This document shows positions 36,049 to 44,823 of a DNA stretch of 64,000 nt, one piece after another. The notes beneath the pieces were generated by a model, which did no database searches, was not told the DNA's origin, and worked only from the letters and a program-made list of their open reading frames with translations. The DNA is taken from NCBI RefSeq assembly GCF_016774335.1, contig NZ_JAETWA010000042.1, positions 323,121-387,120 on the forward strand, read 5' to 3'. This stretch comes from Luteimonas saliphila (lineage in GTDB: Bacteria; Pseudomonadota; Gammaproteobacteria; Xanthomonadales; Xanthomonadaceae). Positions within the stretch are counted from its first letter, which is position 1; every line of letters begins with the position of its first letter. The position numbers were made by a program, and so were the translations under genes.

Positions 36049-38802
36049 CTACTCGGCGGCGGCATGGTCGTCTTCGGACAGTAGCGCCTGCAACTGCCCG
36101 ATGTCGGCTGCGTCTTCGCTGCCGAGCGCGACCAGCGCCGGCACCGCCTCGGCGAGCAGCGCGCGTCCGGCGTCGGCGTCGCCCGACTGCAGGAGCAGGC
36201 GCCCACGCAGCGCGCGCAGGCGCTGTTCCCAGCCGGGGGTGGAATCCGCGGCGGTGAGCGAGGCGACGTTGAGCCCGTCGACCATGCGCAGTCCTTCGGC
36301 GTAGCGTCCTTCGTCGGCAAGCGCCTTGGCCAGCGCATAGCGGAAGCTGTGCGCGGCGACATTGTCCTCGCCGTAGCGCTCGCGCAGCCCGCGCTCGGCC
36401 TGGCGCAGGTAGTCCAGGCCGGCCTCGCGCTCGCCGCAGTCGTACTCCTTGAAGCCGAGGTTGCCGGTCTCGATCAGCGTGGCCTGGCGTTCCGCGCCGT
36501 AGCGCGCGGCCATGCGCCCGCGCACGATCCGCGCGATCGCCAGCGCCCGGGTGCAGTCCCCGGCATAGTCGTGGATGCTGGCGACGGTGGAGAGCTGCAC
36601 CAGGGTGGAATAGTCGTCCGGGCCGAGGATGCGTTCGGTGGTCGCGGCGGCGGCTTGTGCCAGCGGCAGCGCCTCGTCGTAGCGGCCGAGGTTGCGCAGC
36701 GCGCGCGCCAGCATGATGCGCTGGCCCGCGGCCTTGCCCTCGCCGATGCGGCGGGCGTCGAACAGCGGATCGGCCAGCATCGCGCGCAACTGGGCGATGG
36801 CGCCGGTGAGGTCGCCCTGGCGCAGCGCGCTGTCGGCGAGGCTCTCGCGGATCGCGACCGCGGTCAGCGCGTCGTCCGGGCGCAGCAGGCGCTGCAGCCG
36901 GTCGGCGCGACGATAGGCCCGGAGCGCGGGCTCGATCTGCAGTTGCTGGAAGTGGAAGACGCCGCGCGCATAGGTCGCTTCCAGTGCCAGTTCGTCGTCT
37001 GCATCGAGCCGCTGCCCGGCGGCGGCGTCGGTTTCGGCGAGCAGCCTGCCGGCTTCGTCGATGTGCTGCGGCGTATTGGAGTAGGCGAGCGTGCGCACCA
37101 GGGCGTAGCGCGTCCGCAGGGTCAGCGCATCCGATGCGCCGAACGCCCTCGCGTAATGGCGCTCGGCATCGCGCAGGTGGCCGATGCTGCGTTCGCGGTC
37201 GCCCAGCGTGCGCCAGGCCTGGCCCAGCGCGGCGTGCACGCCGCCACGCGTGGCCGGATCGTCCGGAAACCGCTCGGCGACCTGGGTCGAGGCCAGTTCC
37301 AGGACTTCGCGCATGCTCGGGTCGCGTTCGAAACCGCTGCCGCCGGGGCTGAGCGCGCCGAGCAGGTCGTCGCTCAGGAAATTCGCCACCGCTTCGGCGC
37401 GCGCGGCCTGCATGGTCGCGGCTTCGCGCAGGCGTTCGCTGCGATACCACAGCAGCGAGCTGGCGAGCAGGCCGATACTGAGCACGGCGATGGTGGCCAC
37501 GATCCATGGCCGCCGCGCGTGCGTCCGCTCGAGCGCGCGGCGTGCGTTGCGGGCGCCTTCCGCGGCGTCGGCCCGGCGCGCCGCGTCCTCGCGACGGCGG
37601 GGCAGGGAGGCCAGCCGGTCGATCAGTTCGGCCACGCTGCCCAGCCGCCGCGCGGGGTCGCCGTCGGTGGCGCGGGTGATGTCCTCGACCAGCAGCGGGT
37701 CGTCGATGTCGCGCTCCCAGCCCGGCGCCATCGGCCGGCGCAGGTCGCCGACCAGAAGCTGGTAGAGCAGGATGCCGAGCGCGTAGAGATCGCTGCGCAC
37801 GGTCGGCGGCTGGCCCGCGACCAGTTCCGGGGCGAGATACAGCGGGGTCCCGGAACCGTCGCCGGGGAGCGCGCCGGTCAGGGTGAGGCCGAGGCCGGTG
37901 ATGCCCAGCTCGGCCAGCCGTTCGGGTTGCAGCAGGCGGCTGTTGCCGAAGTCGGTGAGGCAGGCCTGCCAGCGCCCGTCCTGGCGGTGGCGGACCAGCA
38001 CGTTGGCCGGCTTGATGTCCTTGTGTAGCACCCCGACGCCGTGCGCGGCGTCCACCGCCGCCGCGACCTGCAGGAAGAATTCGAGGCGTTGCGGCGCCGG
38101 CCATCCGGCGAGCACGTCGTGGTTGTCCGCCCATTCGGGGAGCGACTCGCCGCCGTACTCGCATTCGAGGAAGCAGGGTTCGGACTCGAAGTTCCAGTCC
38201 AGCACGCGGACGAAGTCCTCGCGCTCGCCCAGGGTGTCGCGCAGCACGCGCATCAGCGTGGCCTCGCGCTTGATCGCCGCCAGCCGCTCGCCGCCCAGGC
38301 TGAACTTGAACACCCGGGACTCGCGGCTGCGCGGGTGCCGCGCCAGCCAGACCTCGCTGCCGAGGGTCTGCCCGAGCGCGCGCTCGAGCAGGAAGTGCTC
38401 GCGGCCGGGCACCGGCTGGCCCGGCTCCAGCTTCAGTTCGCTGCCGCGGCGCTGGCCGACCGCGATGCGTTCGAGCGGACCGTCGAAGCGGTAGCCGATC
38501 CGGGGCACGGTGGCGATCCGGCCTTCGCCGCCGGCGTCCAGCGCCTTGCGCAGCTTGCCGATCGCGGTCGCGAGCACGTGGTCCACGGTGACGCGGCCGG
38601 CCCAGACCGTTTCGAACAGTTCTTCCTTGGTCACCACCTCGCCGGCGTGTCGCAGCAGCATGGCGAGCACCTGCAGCGGCTTGTGCTCGATCTCGACCGG
38701 CAGTCCGGAGACGCGCAGTTCGTGGCGCGCCTCGTCGAATTCCACCGCGCCGAAGCGCCAGCGATAGACGCGGGTGTCGCGCTGCGGGAGATCCGGCGGC
38801 AT
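36049..38802 (-). CDS. Winged-helix / Ser-Thr kinase / TPR membrane protein
   Basis: A 917-residue multidomain protein. Residues about 10-108 form an OmpR/CadC-type winged helix (YRWRFGAVEFDEARHEL..., VPRIGYRF). A Hanks-type kinase follows (about 135-400): a lysine in RVFKFSL, catalytic HKD with D262 in LHKDIKPANVL, DFG in TDFGNSRLL and APE in YLAPELVAG, so it looks active. A transmembrane helix spans about 433-453, and the rest is helical TPR-like repeats (to 917). Topology predicts wHTH and kinase in the cytoplasm and TPRs outside. A DNA-binding domain fused ahead of a kinase is unusual. It is divergent from the OmpA-like gene; a ribosome binding site is not obvious at the chosen ATG. Confidence 0.85.
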   Translation of the reverse strand: MPPDLPQRDTRVYRWRFGAVEFDEARHELRVSGLPVEIEHKPLQVLAMLLRHAGEVVTKEELFETVWAGRVTVDHVLATAIGKLRKALDAGGEGRIATVPRIGYRFDGPLERIAVGQRRGSELKLEPGQPVPGREHFLLERALGQTLGSEVWLARHPRSRESRVFKFSLGGERLAAIKREATLMRVLRDTLGEREDFVRVLDWNFESEPCFLECEYGGESLPEWADNHDVLAGWPAPQRLEFFLQVAAAVDAAHGVGVLHKDIKPANVLVRHRQDGRWQACLTDFGNSRLLQPERLAELGITGLGLTLTGALPGDGSGTPLYLAPELVAGQPPTVRSDLYALGILLYQLLVGDLRRPMAPGWERDIDDPLLVEDITRATDGDPARRLGSVAELIDRLASLPRRREDAARRADAAEGARNARRALERTHARRPWIVATIAVLSIGLLASSLLWYRSERLREAATMQAARAEAVANFLSDDLLGALSPGGSGFERDPSMREVLELASTQVAERFPDDPATRGGVHAALGQAWRTLGDRERSIGHLRDAERHYARAFGASDALTLRTRYALVRTLAYSNTPQHIDEAGRLLAETDAAAGQRLDADDELALEATYARGVFHFQQLQIEPALRAYRRADRLQRLLRPDDALTAVAIRESLADSALRQGDLTGAIAQLRAMLADPLFDARRIGEGKAAGQRIMLARALRNLGRYDEALPLAQAAAATTERILGPDDYSTLVQLSTVASIHDYAGDCTRALAIARIVRGRMAARYGAERQATLIETGNLGFKEYDCGEREAGLDYLRQAERGLRERYGEDNVAAHSFRYALAKALADEGRYAEGLRMVDGLNVASLTAADSTPGWEQRLRALRGRLLLQSGDADAGRALLAEAVPALVALGSEDAADIGQLQALLSEDDHAAAE

Positions 38803-38955
38803 GTCGCGATGATAGCGAGCGCGGGCGACGCGGGGCGCGATATGCGGCCGGCGCGGGGGCGTGGATGGCTGGCTTGAAGGTTTCTTGAACGCGGCGCGAG
38901 GACTTGTCGCGTCGCGCCGCGCAGTCTCCACGCATCTTGCGGCGGGAGATCCTGG

Positions 38956-39852
38956 ATGCGCAGCGACACCACCGGCCGGATCGGCGCGTTCGCGGCAGCG
39001 GCCCTGGCCTGCGCGCTGGCCGGGCCGCCCGCGATCGCCGCGGGCCCGGCGCCGGATGCCGACGCCGGCCCGGGCACGGTCCTGGGCGAATGGGTCGGCA
39101 CCTACGTCTGCGCGCAGGGGCTGACCGGCCTGACCCTGAGCATCGCCGAGGCCACGCCGACCAGCGCACGGGCGCTGTTCCATTTCTACGCCGATCCGCG
39201 CAACCCGAAGGTGCCGACCGGCTGCTTCGCCATGGACGGCGACTACGATCCGGGCAGCGGCCGGCTGCGGCTTCGCGGCGGGGAATGGCGGCTGCGGCCC
39301 GGCGGCTACCAGGTGGTGAACTTCGACGGCCATGTCGATGCGCAGGGCCGCCGCTTCAGCGGCAAGGTCGGCGGCGCCGCGGCCTGCAAGCTGTTCGACC
39401 TCGGTCGCAGGCCCTCGCCGGCGCCCGCAAGGGCGGAGTGCGCGATCGCCATGCCGGCGGCGCAGCCCGGACTGGTCGATGCCGGTGGCATCGGCGCGGC
39501 GCTCGCCGCGGACGGACGGATCGATCTCGACATCCTGTTCGACTTCGGCCAGGCCACGCTGCGTGCCGACGGCATCCGCCAGCTCGACGAACTGGGCCGG
39601 AGCCTGCAGTCGCCCGCGTTGTCGCAGCGCCGGGTCGGCCTGCACGGGCACACCGACGCGGTCGGTGGCGCGGACGCGAACCGCGCGTTGTCCGAACGCC
39701 GCGCGCAGGCCGTGCGCGACTACCTGGTCGCGCGTTTCGCGATTCGGTCTGGACGCCTCGACGTGCGCGGCCACGGCGAGGATCGCCTGAAGCGGCCCGA
39801 TGCGCCGGAAGATCCGGCCAACCGGCGGGTCGAGGTGCTGCTGCTGGATTGA
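38956..39852 (+). CDS. OmpA C-like domain secreted protein
   Basis: A 298-residue exported protein with a signal peptide (about residues 1-28), a unique beta-rich N-terminal region (GEWVGTYVCAQGLTGLTL...) and a C-terminal OmpA peptidoglycan-binding domain (ILFDFGQATLRADG, LHGHTDAVGGADANRALSERRAQAV). It probably anchors to murein in the periplasm. It heads a rightward run of small envelope proteins. Confidence 0.88.
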   Translation: MRSDTTGRIGAFAAAALACALAGPPAIAAGPAPDADAGPGTVLGEWVGTYVCAQGLTGLTLSIAEATPTSARALFHFYADPRNPKVPTGCFAMDGDYDPGSGRLRLRGGEWRLRPGGYQVVNFDGHVDAQGRRFSGKVGGAAACKLFDLGRRPSPAPARAECAIAMPAAQPGLVDAGGIGAALAADGRIDLDILFDFGQATLRADGIRQLDELGRSLQSPALSQRRVGLHGHTDAVGGADANRALSERRAQAVRDYLVARFAIRSGRLDVRGHGEDRLKRPDAPEDPANRRVEVLLLD

Positions 39853-39936
39853 ATGCGTTGCAGGGACGGGCCTGGGGCTCGTGGACATCAACCGGCCCGG
39901 ATCGGAACGCTCCGGCCACGCGATGGGAGAGAAGGG

Positions 39937-40893
39937 ATGGACGATATGCGCCCGCAATGGGGATTGTGCCTGGCCATCGCGGTCTCGCTCGTGCTCGCCG
40001 CCTGCGGCGGCACGCGGGAAGGCGACGCGGAATCCGGCGACGAACCGGCCGCCGCAGGCGGCGACGCGGCTCCCGCCGCCGCGGACGGCAGTGCCGCGCT
40101 GCGCTGTCCGCCCAAGGTCCGCGCGGAGCTGTCGGGCCCCGACATCATCGGCATCAGGATCGGCATGAGCGCCGACGAGGCCTTGGCCACGACGCGCTGC
40201 GCACTCGGCGAGGACGCGGACGTCAAGGCCGGCGACCGCTGGCTCGAGCGTGTCGAGACCCATGGCGTCGAACTGGGCACGCAGACCTTCACCGTGCGCA
40301 AGGGCGAGCACCGCCCCTGCAACTTCCAGCGCGAGTGGCAGGAGTGCGAGGGTGGCCTGAAATGGGAGCACGTCGACGAGATCGTCACCGTCGCCACGCC
40401 TGGGGCGCCGGGGAAGGAGACCGCGCTGGGCGTGTGGCGCACGCAGACGTTCCGCGAGGGCGCGATGCCGCCGGTGCAGGCGTTGCTCGATGCGCTGGCG
40501 TCCAAGTACGGCCCACCGCAGATCACGGAAACTTCCGACAAGCCGCGCGGCTACGCCGCGGGCCATCGCGACCTCGAGTGGGTCTTCGACCGGGCCGGCC
40601 ATCCGCTGGCCGAGGCCAACCCGATGTTCTCCCGTTGCCGCGGCGCCGTGCATGCGTACAAGGGCAACACCAGTGCCCGCTGGAACGACGGCTGCGGGTT
40701 GAACATCCGCGCGCGGGTGCTGCCCAGCGGAAACAACCCGGGGCTGGCGATGGAACTGGGCAGCGCGATGCTGCACCAGGGCGAGTTGTTCGCGCAGGTC
40801 GAGGCGATGCAGGCCGAACTGCAGCAACTGGGCCAGGCGCGCCGCGAGTCGGAAGTGCAGCAGGCACAGGAGGCCGGCGATGTCCGTCTCTGA
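39937..40893 (+). CDS. Lipoprotein of unknown function
   Basis: A 318-residue lipoprotein (lipobox LVLAAC, Cys at residue 23) with an Ala/Asp-rich linker and a body holding six further cysteines, perhaps disulfide-bonded, and a C-terminal helix (LFAQVEAMQAELQQLGQARR). The IRIGMSADEALATTRC stretch resembles SmpA/BamE-like repeats but the match is weak. Two ATGs nine bases apart are possible; 39937 is chosen for the GGGAGA spacing. It overlaps the next gene by 14 bases. Confidence 0.75.
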   Translation: MDDMRPQWGLCLAIAVSLVLAACGGTREGDAESGDEPAAAGGDAAPAAADGSAALRCPPKVRAELSGPDIIGIRIGMSADEALATTRCALGEDADVKAGDRWLERVETHGVELGTQTFTVRKGEHRPCNFQREWQECEGGLKWEHVDEIVTVATPGAPGKETALGVWRTQTFREGAMPPVQALLDALASKYGPPQITETSDKPRGYAAGHRDLEWVFDRAGHPLAEANPMFSRCRGAVHAYKGNTSARWNDGCGLNIRARVLPSGNNPGLAMELGSAMLHQGELFAQVEAMQAELQQLGQARRESEVQQAQEAGDVRL

Positions 40894-41716
40894 ATGCGCG
40901 CGACGCGCGCCCTGCGCGATCCTCGCCGCGGTGCTGCTGGCGCTGGCGGCCTGCGGTGGCGGCGACCGGTCTGGTGGCGACGGCGACACCTCTCCGACGC
41001 GGTCCGTTGCCGATGCAGGTGCGCGGGCCGCGCCGGCTTCGGACCAGGACCACGCTGGCGCTTCCGTCGCGCCGCCATCCGCCCGCACCCCGGCGGCGCC
41101 CGCGGCCGCCAGCGGGTTCGGCAGCCGCGAACTGGCCCATCCCGAGGACCTGCAGATGCTGCTGCTCGGCTACCGGCTGCAGGGCCGTGAGCCGCCGCTC
41201 GCCGAATGGGCGGCCGCGCAATACGCGGTGGTCAGGGCGAACGAATTCGAGCGCGGCAAGGTGCGCGAGCAGGAACAGGCGCGCCTGCAGGCGGTCTACG
41301 ACGGCACCGAGGGCGTCGGTCTGCTGCGCCTGAACGTGCGGGCGAACCTCAGCGAGTACGACGCGTCGCGCGGCGGCTACTACCTCGACGCCTTCACCCC
41401 CGGCAGCGTGTTCCGGTTCTCCGCGCGCGCGGCGCCTCCGCCGTTCCGGGAGGAGACGGTGAGCCTGCGCATCGACAATCCCGGCGAGCTGAACTTCTGG
41501 CCGCTGGATCCGTCCGCCGCGCAGGAGGTCCTGGCCAGGAACAACGGCCAGCGCAACGTCGCACTGGACAGCCGGTTGCGCATCACCGGCATCCGTCGCC
41601 GCAGCACCGAGGCGGAACTGACGGCGACCCTGCTGGGGTACGCGATCGTCAGCAGCCGGTACGGCCAGCCGGGGATGCTGGGTGAGCGTCGATTCGATGA
41701 CCCGGACCGGGAGTGA
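40880..41716 (+). CDS. Lipoprotein of unknown function
   Basis: A 278-residue lipoprotein (LALAAC lipobox) with a long Ala/Pro/Asp-rich linker, followed by a folded region of about 190 residues beginning HPEDLQMLLLGYRLQGREPPLAEWAA. I recall a similar conserved domain in other gammaproteobacterial lipoproteins but cannot name it with confidence. An AGGAGG ribosome binding site lies inside the end of the preceding gene. Confidence 0.75.
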   Translation: MSVSECARRAPCAILAAVLLALAACGGGDRSGGDGDTSPTRSVADAGARAAPASDQDHAGASVAPPSARTPAAPAAASGFGSRELAHPEDLQMLLLGYRLQGREPPLAEWAAAQYAVVRANEFERGKVREQEQARLQAVYDGTEGVGLLRLNVRANLSEYDASRGGYYLDAFTPGSVFRFSARAAPPPFREETVSLRIDNPGELNFWPLDPSAAQEVLARNNGQRNVALDSRLRITGIRRRSTEAELTATLLGYAIVSSRYGQPGMLGERRFDDPDRE

Positions 41717-41721
41717 CGACG

Positions 41722-42021
41722 ATGAAGACCAGGACCTGGCTGGCATCGATCCTGCTGCTCGCACTCGCCGGCTGCGGCGGCGGGCTGGCCGGCACGTTCG
41801 AGGACGAGATGGGCCTGAGCGCCTACACCTTCGAGCGCGGCGGGCGGGTGGTGCAGTCGACCGCGCTCGCCGGGGTGGAACTGGAGCTTCGCTACGAGGT
41901 CGACGGCGACCGGGTGCGGATCATGCATCCCGAAGCCGCGGGCGCGGCACTGGTGCTCACCCGGATCGACGACGACACGCTGTCGGGGCCGATGGGCCTG
42001 CGTTTCGTGCGCAAGGATTGA
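41722..42021 (+). CDS. Small lipoprotein
   Basis: A 99-residue lipoprotein (LALAGC lipobox) of the short beta-rich kind (TFEDEMGLSAYTFERGGRVVQ, VDGDRVRIMHP). Function unknown. The ATG at 41722 has a GGGAG eight bases upstream; a GTG at 41713 overlapping the previous stop is also possible. Confidence 0.75.
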   Translation: MKTRTWLASILLLALAGCGGGLAGTFEDEMGLSAYTFERGGRVVQSTALAGVELELRYEVDGDRVRIMHPEAAGAALVLTRIDDDTLSGPMGLRFVRKD

Positions 42022-42126
42022 GGCGGGGGCGGTCGCGCGGCGCCGCGCCGCTGTCCGCCCACACCGGATGCGATCCGTCGCCTCGCAGCGACGTTTCGCC
42101 GACAAGACACCAACAGGAGAGAGATC

Positions 42127-42399
42127 ATGCGCGACCTGCTCCACTTCGATTCGATGATCACCCCGAAGATCATCACCTTCATCTACTGGATGCTGCTCGC
42201 CGCCGCGGCGGTCGGCGGACTGGTGCTGTTGTCCAAGGGGTTCGGGGTGATGAAGTACTCGGGGTTCGCCGGCTTCGGCATGATCGTCGCCGCGCCGATC
42301 CTGGCCGTGCTGCTGGCGGTGCTGGCGCGCATCTACTGCGAGGTCATGATCGTGCTGTTCAAGATCAACGAGGCCTTGCAGCACATCCGCAACAAGTGA
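42127..42399 (+). CDS. DUF4282-family membrane protein
   Basis: A 90-residue inner-membrane protein with two hydrophobic segments (about residues 16-38 and 46-70) and the DUF4282 pattern (LLHFDSMITPKIITFIYW, ...RIYCEVMIVLFKINE). Function unknown. A strong ACAGGAGAGAG ribosome binding site is present. Confidence 0.85.
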   Translation: MRDLLHFDSMITPKIITFIYWMLLAAAAVGGLVLLSKGFGVMKYSGFAGFGMIVAAPILAVLLAVLARIYCEVMIVLFKINEALQHIRNK

Positions 42400-42491
42400 C
42401 CCGCGTCGACGAGGCGCAGGTACCGGTTCGCCAGGGCGGGTGTCCTGCCAGGACGCCTCTGGACGCTGCCGCATCCGAAGGAGACCGACGC

Positions 42492-42959
42492 ATGAAGACC
42501 ACGATCACCACAGCCATAGCACCACTGGCGCTGCTGCTGGCCGGCTGCCAGCCCGGTCCCGCGGGCGCGGCGACGGACGGCACGGCGCCGCCGGAAGTCG
42601 CACCCGAGGTAGTGGATGAACTGCCGCTGGACCGTGGCTACTACGTGCGCAGCGATGAATCCTGCCGCGACGCATCGGCCGCGGGCGTGCAATTGCTGCG
42701 TCGCGCGGGCCTGCAATGGGTGACCTCGCACTGCCTGTTCGACCGCATCGAGCGGATCGATGCCACGACCTACCGGGTGACGCAGTCGTGCGGCGATCAC
42801 CATGGTGCCGCGCCGGCTGCCGCGGTCTACGAGATCCCCGACCGCACCTCGTTCTCGTTCGTCGACGACCAGGGCTGGGAGCACGCTGCGCGCCTGTGCC
42901 CGCAACCGGAGATGCCGGAGCCCTGGCGCAGCGAGGACATCGGCGAACTGATCGATTGA
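42492..42959 (+). CDS. Small lipoprotein with conserved cysteines
   Basis: A 155-residue lipoprotein (LLLAGC lipobox) with four further cysteines in the mature part (ESCRDAS, SHCLFDR, QSCGDHH, RLCPQPE), consistent with two disulfides. Function unknown. It closes the rightward envelope-protein run. Confidence 0.7.
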   Translation: MKTTITTAIAPLALLLAGCQPGPAGAATDGTAPPEVAPEVVDELPLDRGYYVRSDESCRDASAAGVQLLRRAGLQWVTSHCLFDRIERIDATTYRVTQSCGDHHGAAPAAAVYEIPDRTSFSFVDDQGWEHAARLCPQPEMPEPWRSEDIGELID

Positions 42960-43118
42960 CGCGGGCACGAAGCAAGCTGGCGCGTGCCCGCAAGGGCGGG
43001 CAACGGATCGGAAACCGCGGTCGGTTCGTGCAGCCGTTGCGCCCCACACGATCCTCCGGTGGCGGTGACATGCAGAGGAGATGCCTGGTGCCGGTCCGTG
43101 CGGCGATCCCCGCGTGCC

Positions 43119-43274
43119 ATGAGGAGAGAAGGATATGTGCTCACGCTCAACGCCGACGAGACGCCCAGGCGGCCGACCGTGGACGTCTACGATCTCGACT
43201 ACCAGGGCGGGCCGACGCTGCCGGAACGGTATCGCCCGTACCTCGTCGCCTCGCCCTTCCTCGGGTGCCGTTGA
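43119..43274 (+). CDS. Possible small protein or gene remnant
   Basis: A 51-codon frame with natural-looking composition (TLNADETPRRPTVDVYDLDY) and GC-rich third positions lies in an otherwise gene-free 410-base gap. It might be a remnant of a larger gene. No family is recognised and no good ribosome binding site serves this ATG. The remainder of the gap (42960-43369) holds only the REP element. Confidence 0.3.
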   Translation: MRREGYVLTLNADETPRRPTVDVYDLDYQGGPTLPERYRPYLVASPFLGCR

Positions 43275-43287
43275 GCGGGCCGATCCC

Positions 43288-43373
43288 GCAGGAGCGCCTT
43301 CGGGCACGACCATCGGCCCGGGCTCACGACGTTCCCGGGCGCCGGGCGGGTCGCGCCTGAAAGGCGCTCCTAC
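43288..43373. repeat. REP-type inverted repeat, copy 2
   Basis: A diverged copy of the REP at 23513: left arm 43288-43309 (with three or four changes), right arm 43351-43373 with one extra A. The right arm, read on the minus strand, contains the TAG stop codon of the kinase gene at 43370. Confidence 0.85.
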
Positions 43374-44203
43374 GGTGGCGTCGATGCGCTGGCGGCGAGT
43401 GGCTTGCGCGCGGCATCGAGCGCGACCACGACGTCCGCGATCTCGGGCAGGGTGCACAGGGCATGGCGACTGACGCGCTCGTAGTGCTGCACGAACCGCT
43501 CGAGCTGCGGGCGCGACATGCCCGGGCGCGACGGCTCGCGCGCCTGCAGCGCCCGCTCCTGCTGCCAGCGCCATTCGGGGACGATGTCGAAGCCCGGCGG
43601 CTGCAGGAACAGCAGCCGGTCCACGCGCCGCCACAGCGCCGGGTAGTCGCGGGCGAGGGCGTCGTTGCAGAACCGTCGCCAGCCGCCATCGGGGTCCTCT
43701 TCGCGTTCCAGTGCGTTGACCGGCGCGCGCAGCGCGTCGGCGTCCTGCGCCGGCACGCCGAGGCACCAGCCCTCGAACACGACCAGATCGACGCCGGCCG
43801 CCTCCCGCCACCGCGTGCGCGGCAGGCGGCGGTCGCGGAGCTTGTCGAACGCGGGCAGCGCCACGGAGTCGCCGTTGCGCAGCGCATCCAGGGTCGCCCC
43901 GGCAAGCGCCACTTCGTGCGTGCCCGGCGGACCGCGCGTGGCGAGAAGCGGATGCACCCGACACGCAAGCTGCAGACGCGCCGGCAGGTCGAGGTAGAAG
44001 TCGTCGAGCGAGAGGCCGACCACCCGCAGCCCGCGCACGGCGGCCGCGGCCACCAGTTGCGTCGCCAGGGTCGACTTGCCGCTGCCCTGGGGGCCGGACA
44101 GGCCGAACACGCGTGCGTCGTGCGCCAGCGCGTCGTCGAGCACGCGGGCGACGAAGGCCTGGCCGAAGCCGTCCGGCGGAGCGGGATGCGCGGCGCGGGG
44201 CAT
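43370..44203 (-). CDS. D-glycerate 3-kinase-like P-loop kinase
   Basis: A 277-residue P-loop kinase with Walker [19 protein letters not shown] (uridine-kinase/GLYK-type block) and [10 protein letters not shown]. These features match the plant-type glycerate 3-kinase/YggC family more than pantothenate or uridine kinases. Substrate assignment is inferred. The ATG at 44203 lies 17 bases from the divergent pdxH ATG; an upstream TTG would leave no room for a promoter. Its stop codon sits in the REP arm. Confidence 0.82.
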   Translation of the reverse strand: MPRAAHPAPPDGFGQAFVARVLDDALAHDARVFGLSGPQGSGKSTLATQLVAAAAVRGLRVVGLSLDDFYLDLPARLQLACRVHPLLATRGPPGTHEVALAGATLDALRNGDSVALPAFDKLRDRRLPRTRWREAAGVDLVVFEGWCLGVPAQDADALRAPVNALEREEDPDGGWRRFCNDALARDYPALWRRVDRLLFLQPPGFDIVPEWRWQQERALQAREPSRPGMSRPQLERFVQHYERVSRHALCTLPEIADVVVALDAARKPLAASASTPP

Positions 44204-44208
44204 CGCGC

Positions 44209-44215
44209 CACAATA
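44209..44215. promoter_or_regulatory. Back-to-back -10-like boxes between glycerate kinase and pdxH
   Basis: On the plus strand CACAAT (44209-44214) ends six bases before the pdxH ATG; on the minus strand TATTGT (44215-44210) ends six bases before the kinase ATG. With only 17 bases between the starts and no Shine-Dalgarno on either side, both messages could be leaderless. Confidence 0.4.
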
Positions 44216-44220
44216 GCGCA

Positions 44221-44823
44221 ATGGACTGCGCAGACCTCCAGGCCGAAGCCCTGGCCACGTTCGACACCCTGTTCGCCGAAGCGCTGGCCGCGGGCGAGCC
44301 CGACCGCACCGCGATGACGGTCGCCACCGCGTCGCCGGATGGGCGACCGTCGGCGCGCACGGTGCTGCTCAAGCAGCACGACGCGCGCGGTTTCGTGTTC
44401 TACACCCATCTCGACGGGCGCAAGGGCCGCGAACTGCAGGTCAACCCGCAGGCCGCGCTGCTGTTCCACTGGCCGCGCGTGCGCAACGGAGTGCAGGTGC
44501 GGATCGAGGGCGGGGTGGCCACGGTGCCGGACGAGGAGGCCGACGCCTATTTCGCCTCGCGTCCGCGCGTCAGCCAGCTCGGGGCGTGGGCGTCGCGGCA
44601 GTCGGAGACGCTGGCCTCGCGCGAGGCCTTCGACGCCCGCATGGAGGAACTCGAACGCGAGTTCGCCGGTCGCGAGGTCCCGCGCCCGGCGCGCTGGACC
44701 GGGCTGCGGGTGCGTCCGGACCGGATCGAGTTCTGGTACGGCGCCGAATTCCGCCTGCACGAGCGCTGGCTGTACGAGTTCGACTGCACGGGCCAGTGCA
44801 GCAAGCGGATGCTGTATCCGTGA
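44221..44823 (+). CDS. pdxH: Pyridoxamine 5'-phosphate oxidase
   Basis: FMN enzyme making pyridoxal 5'-phosphate. The 200-residue product has the conserved [20 protein letters not shown] start, [19 protein letters not shown]-binding block, [12 protein letters not shown], and the C-terminal substrate motif [24 protein letters not shown]. Full length. Its stop overlaps the next gene as GTGA. Confidence 0.95.
   Translation: MDCADLQAEALATFDTLFAEALAAGEPDRTAMTVATASPDGRPSARTVLLKQHDARGFVFYTHLDGRKGRELQVNPQAALLFHWPRVRNGVQVRIEGGVATVPDEEADAYFASRPRVSQLGAWASRQSETLASREAFDARMEELEREFAGREVPRPARWTGLRVRPDRIEFWYGAEFRLHERWLYEFDCTGQCSKRMLYP

Noticed and set aside
38803-41088. Extension of the kinase frame by 762 codons upstream
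   Set aside because: The extension overlaps the OmpA-like and lipoprotein genes antisense and has no protein-like features. The ATG at 38802 gives the normal winged-helix start.
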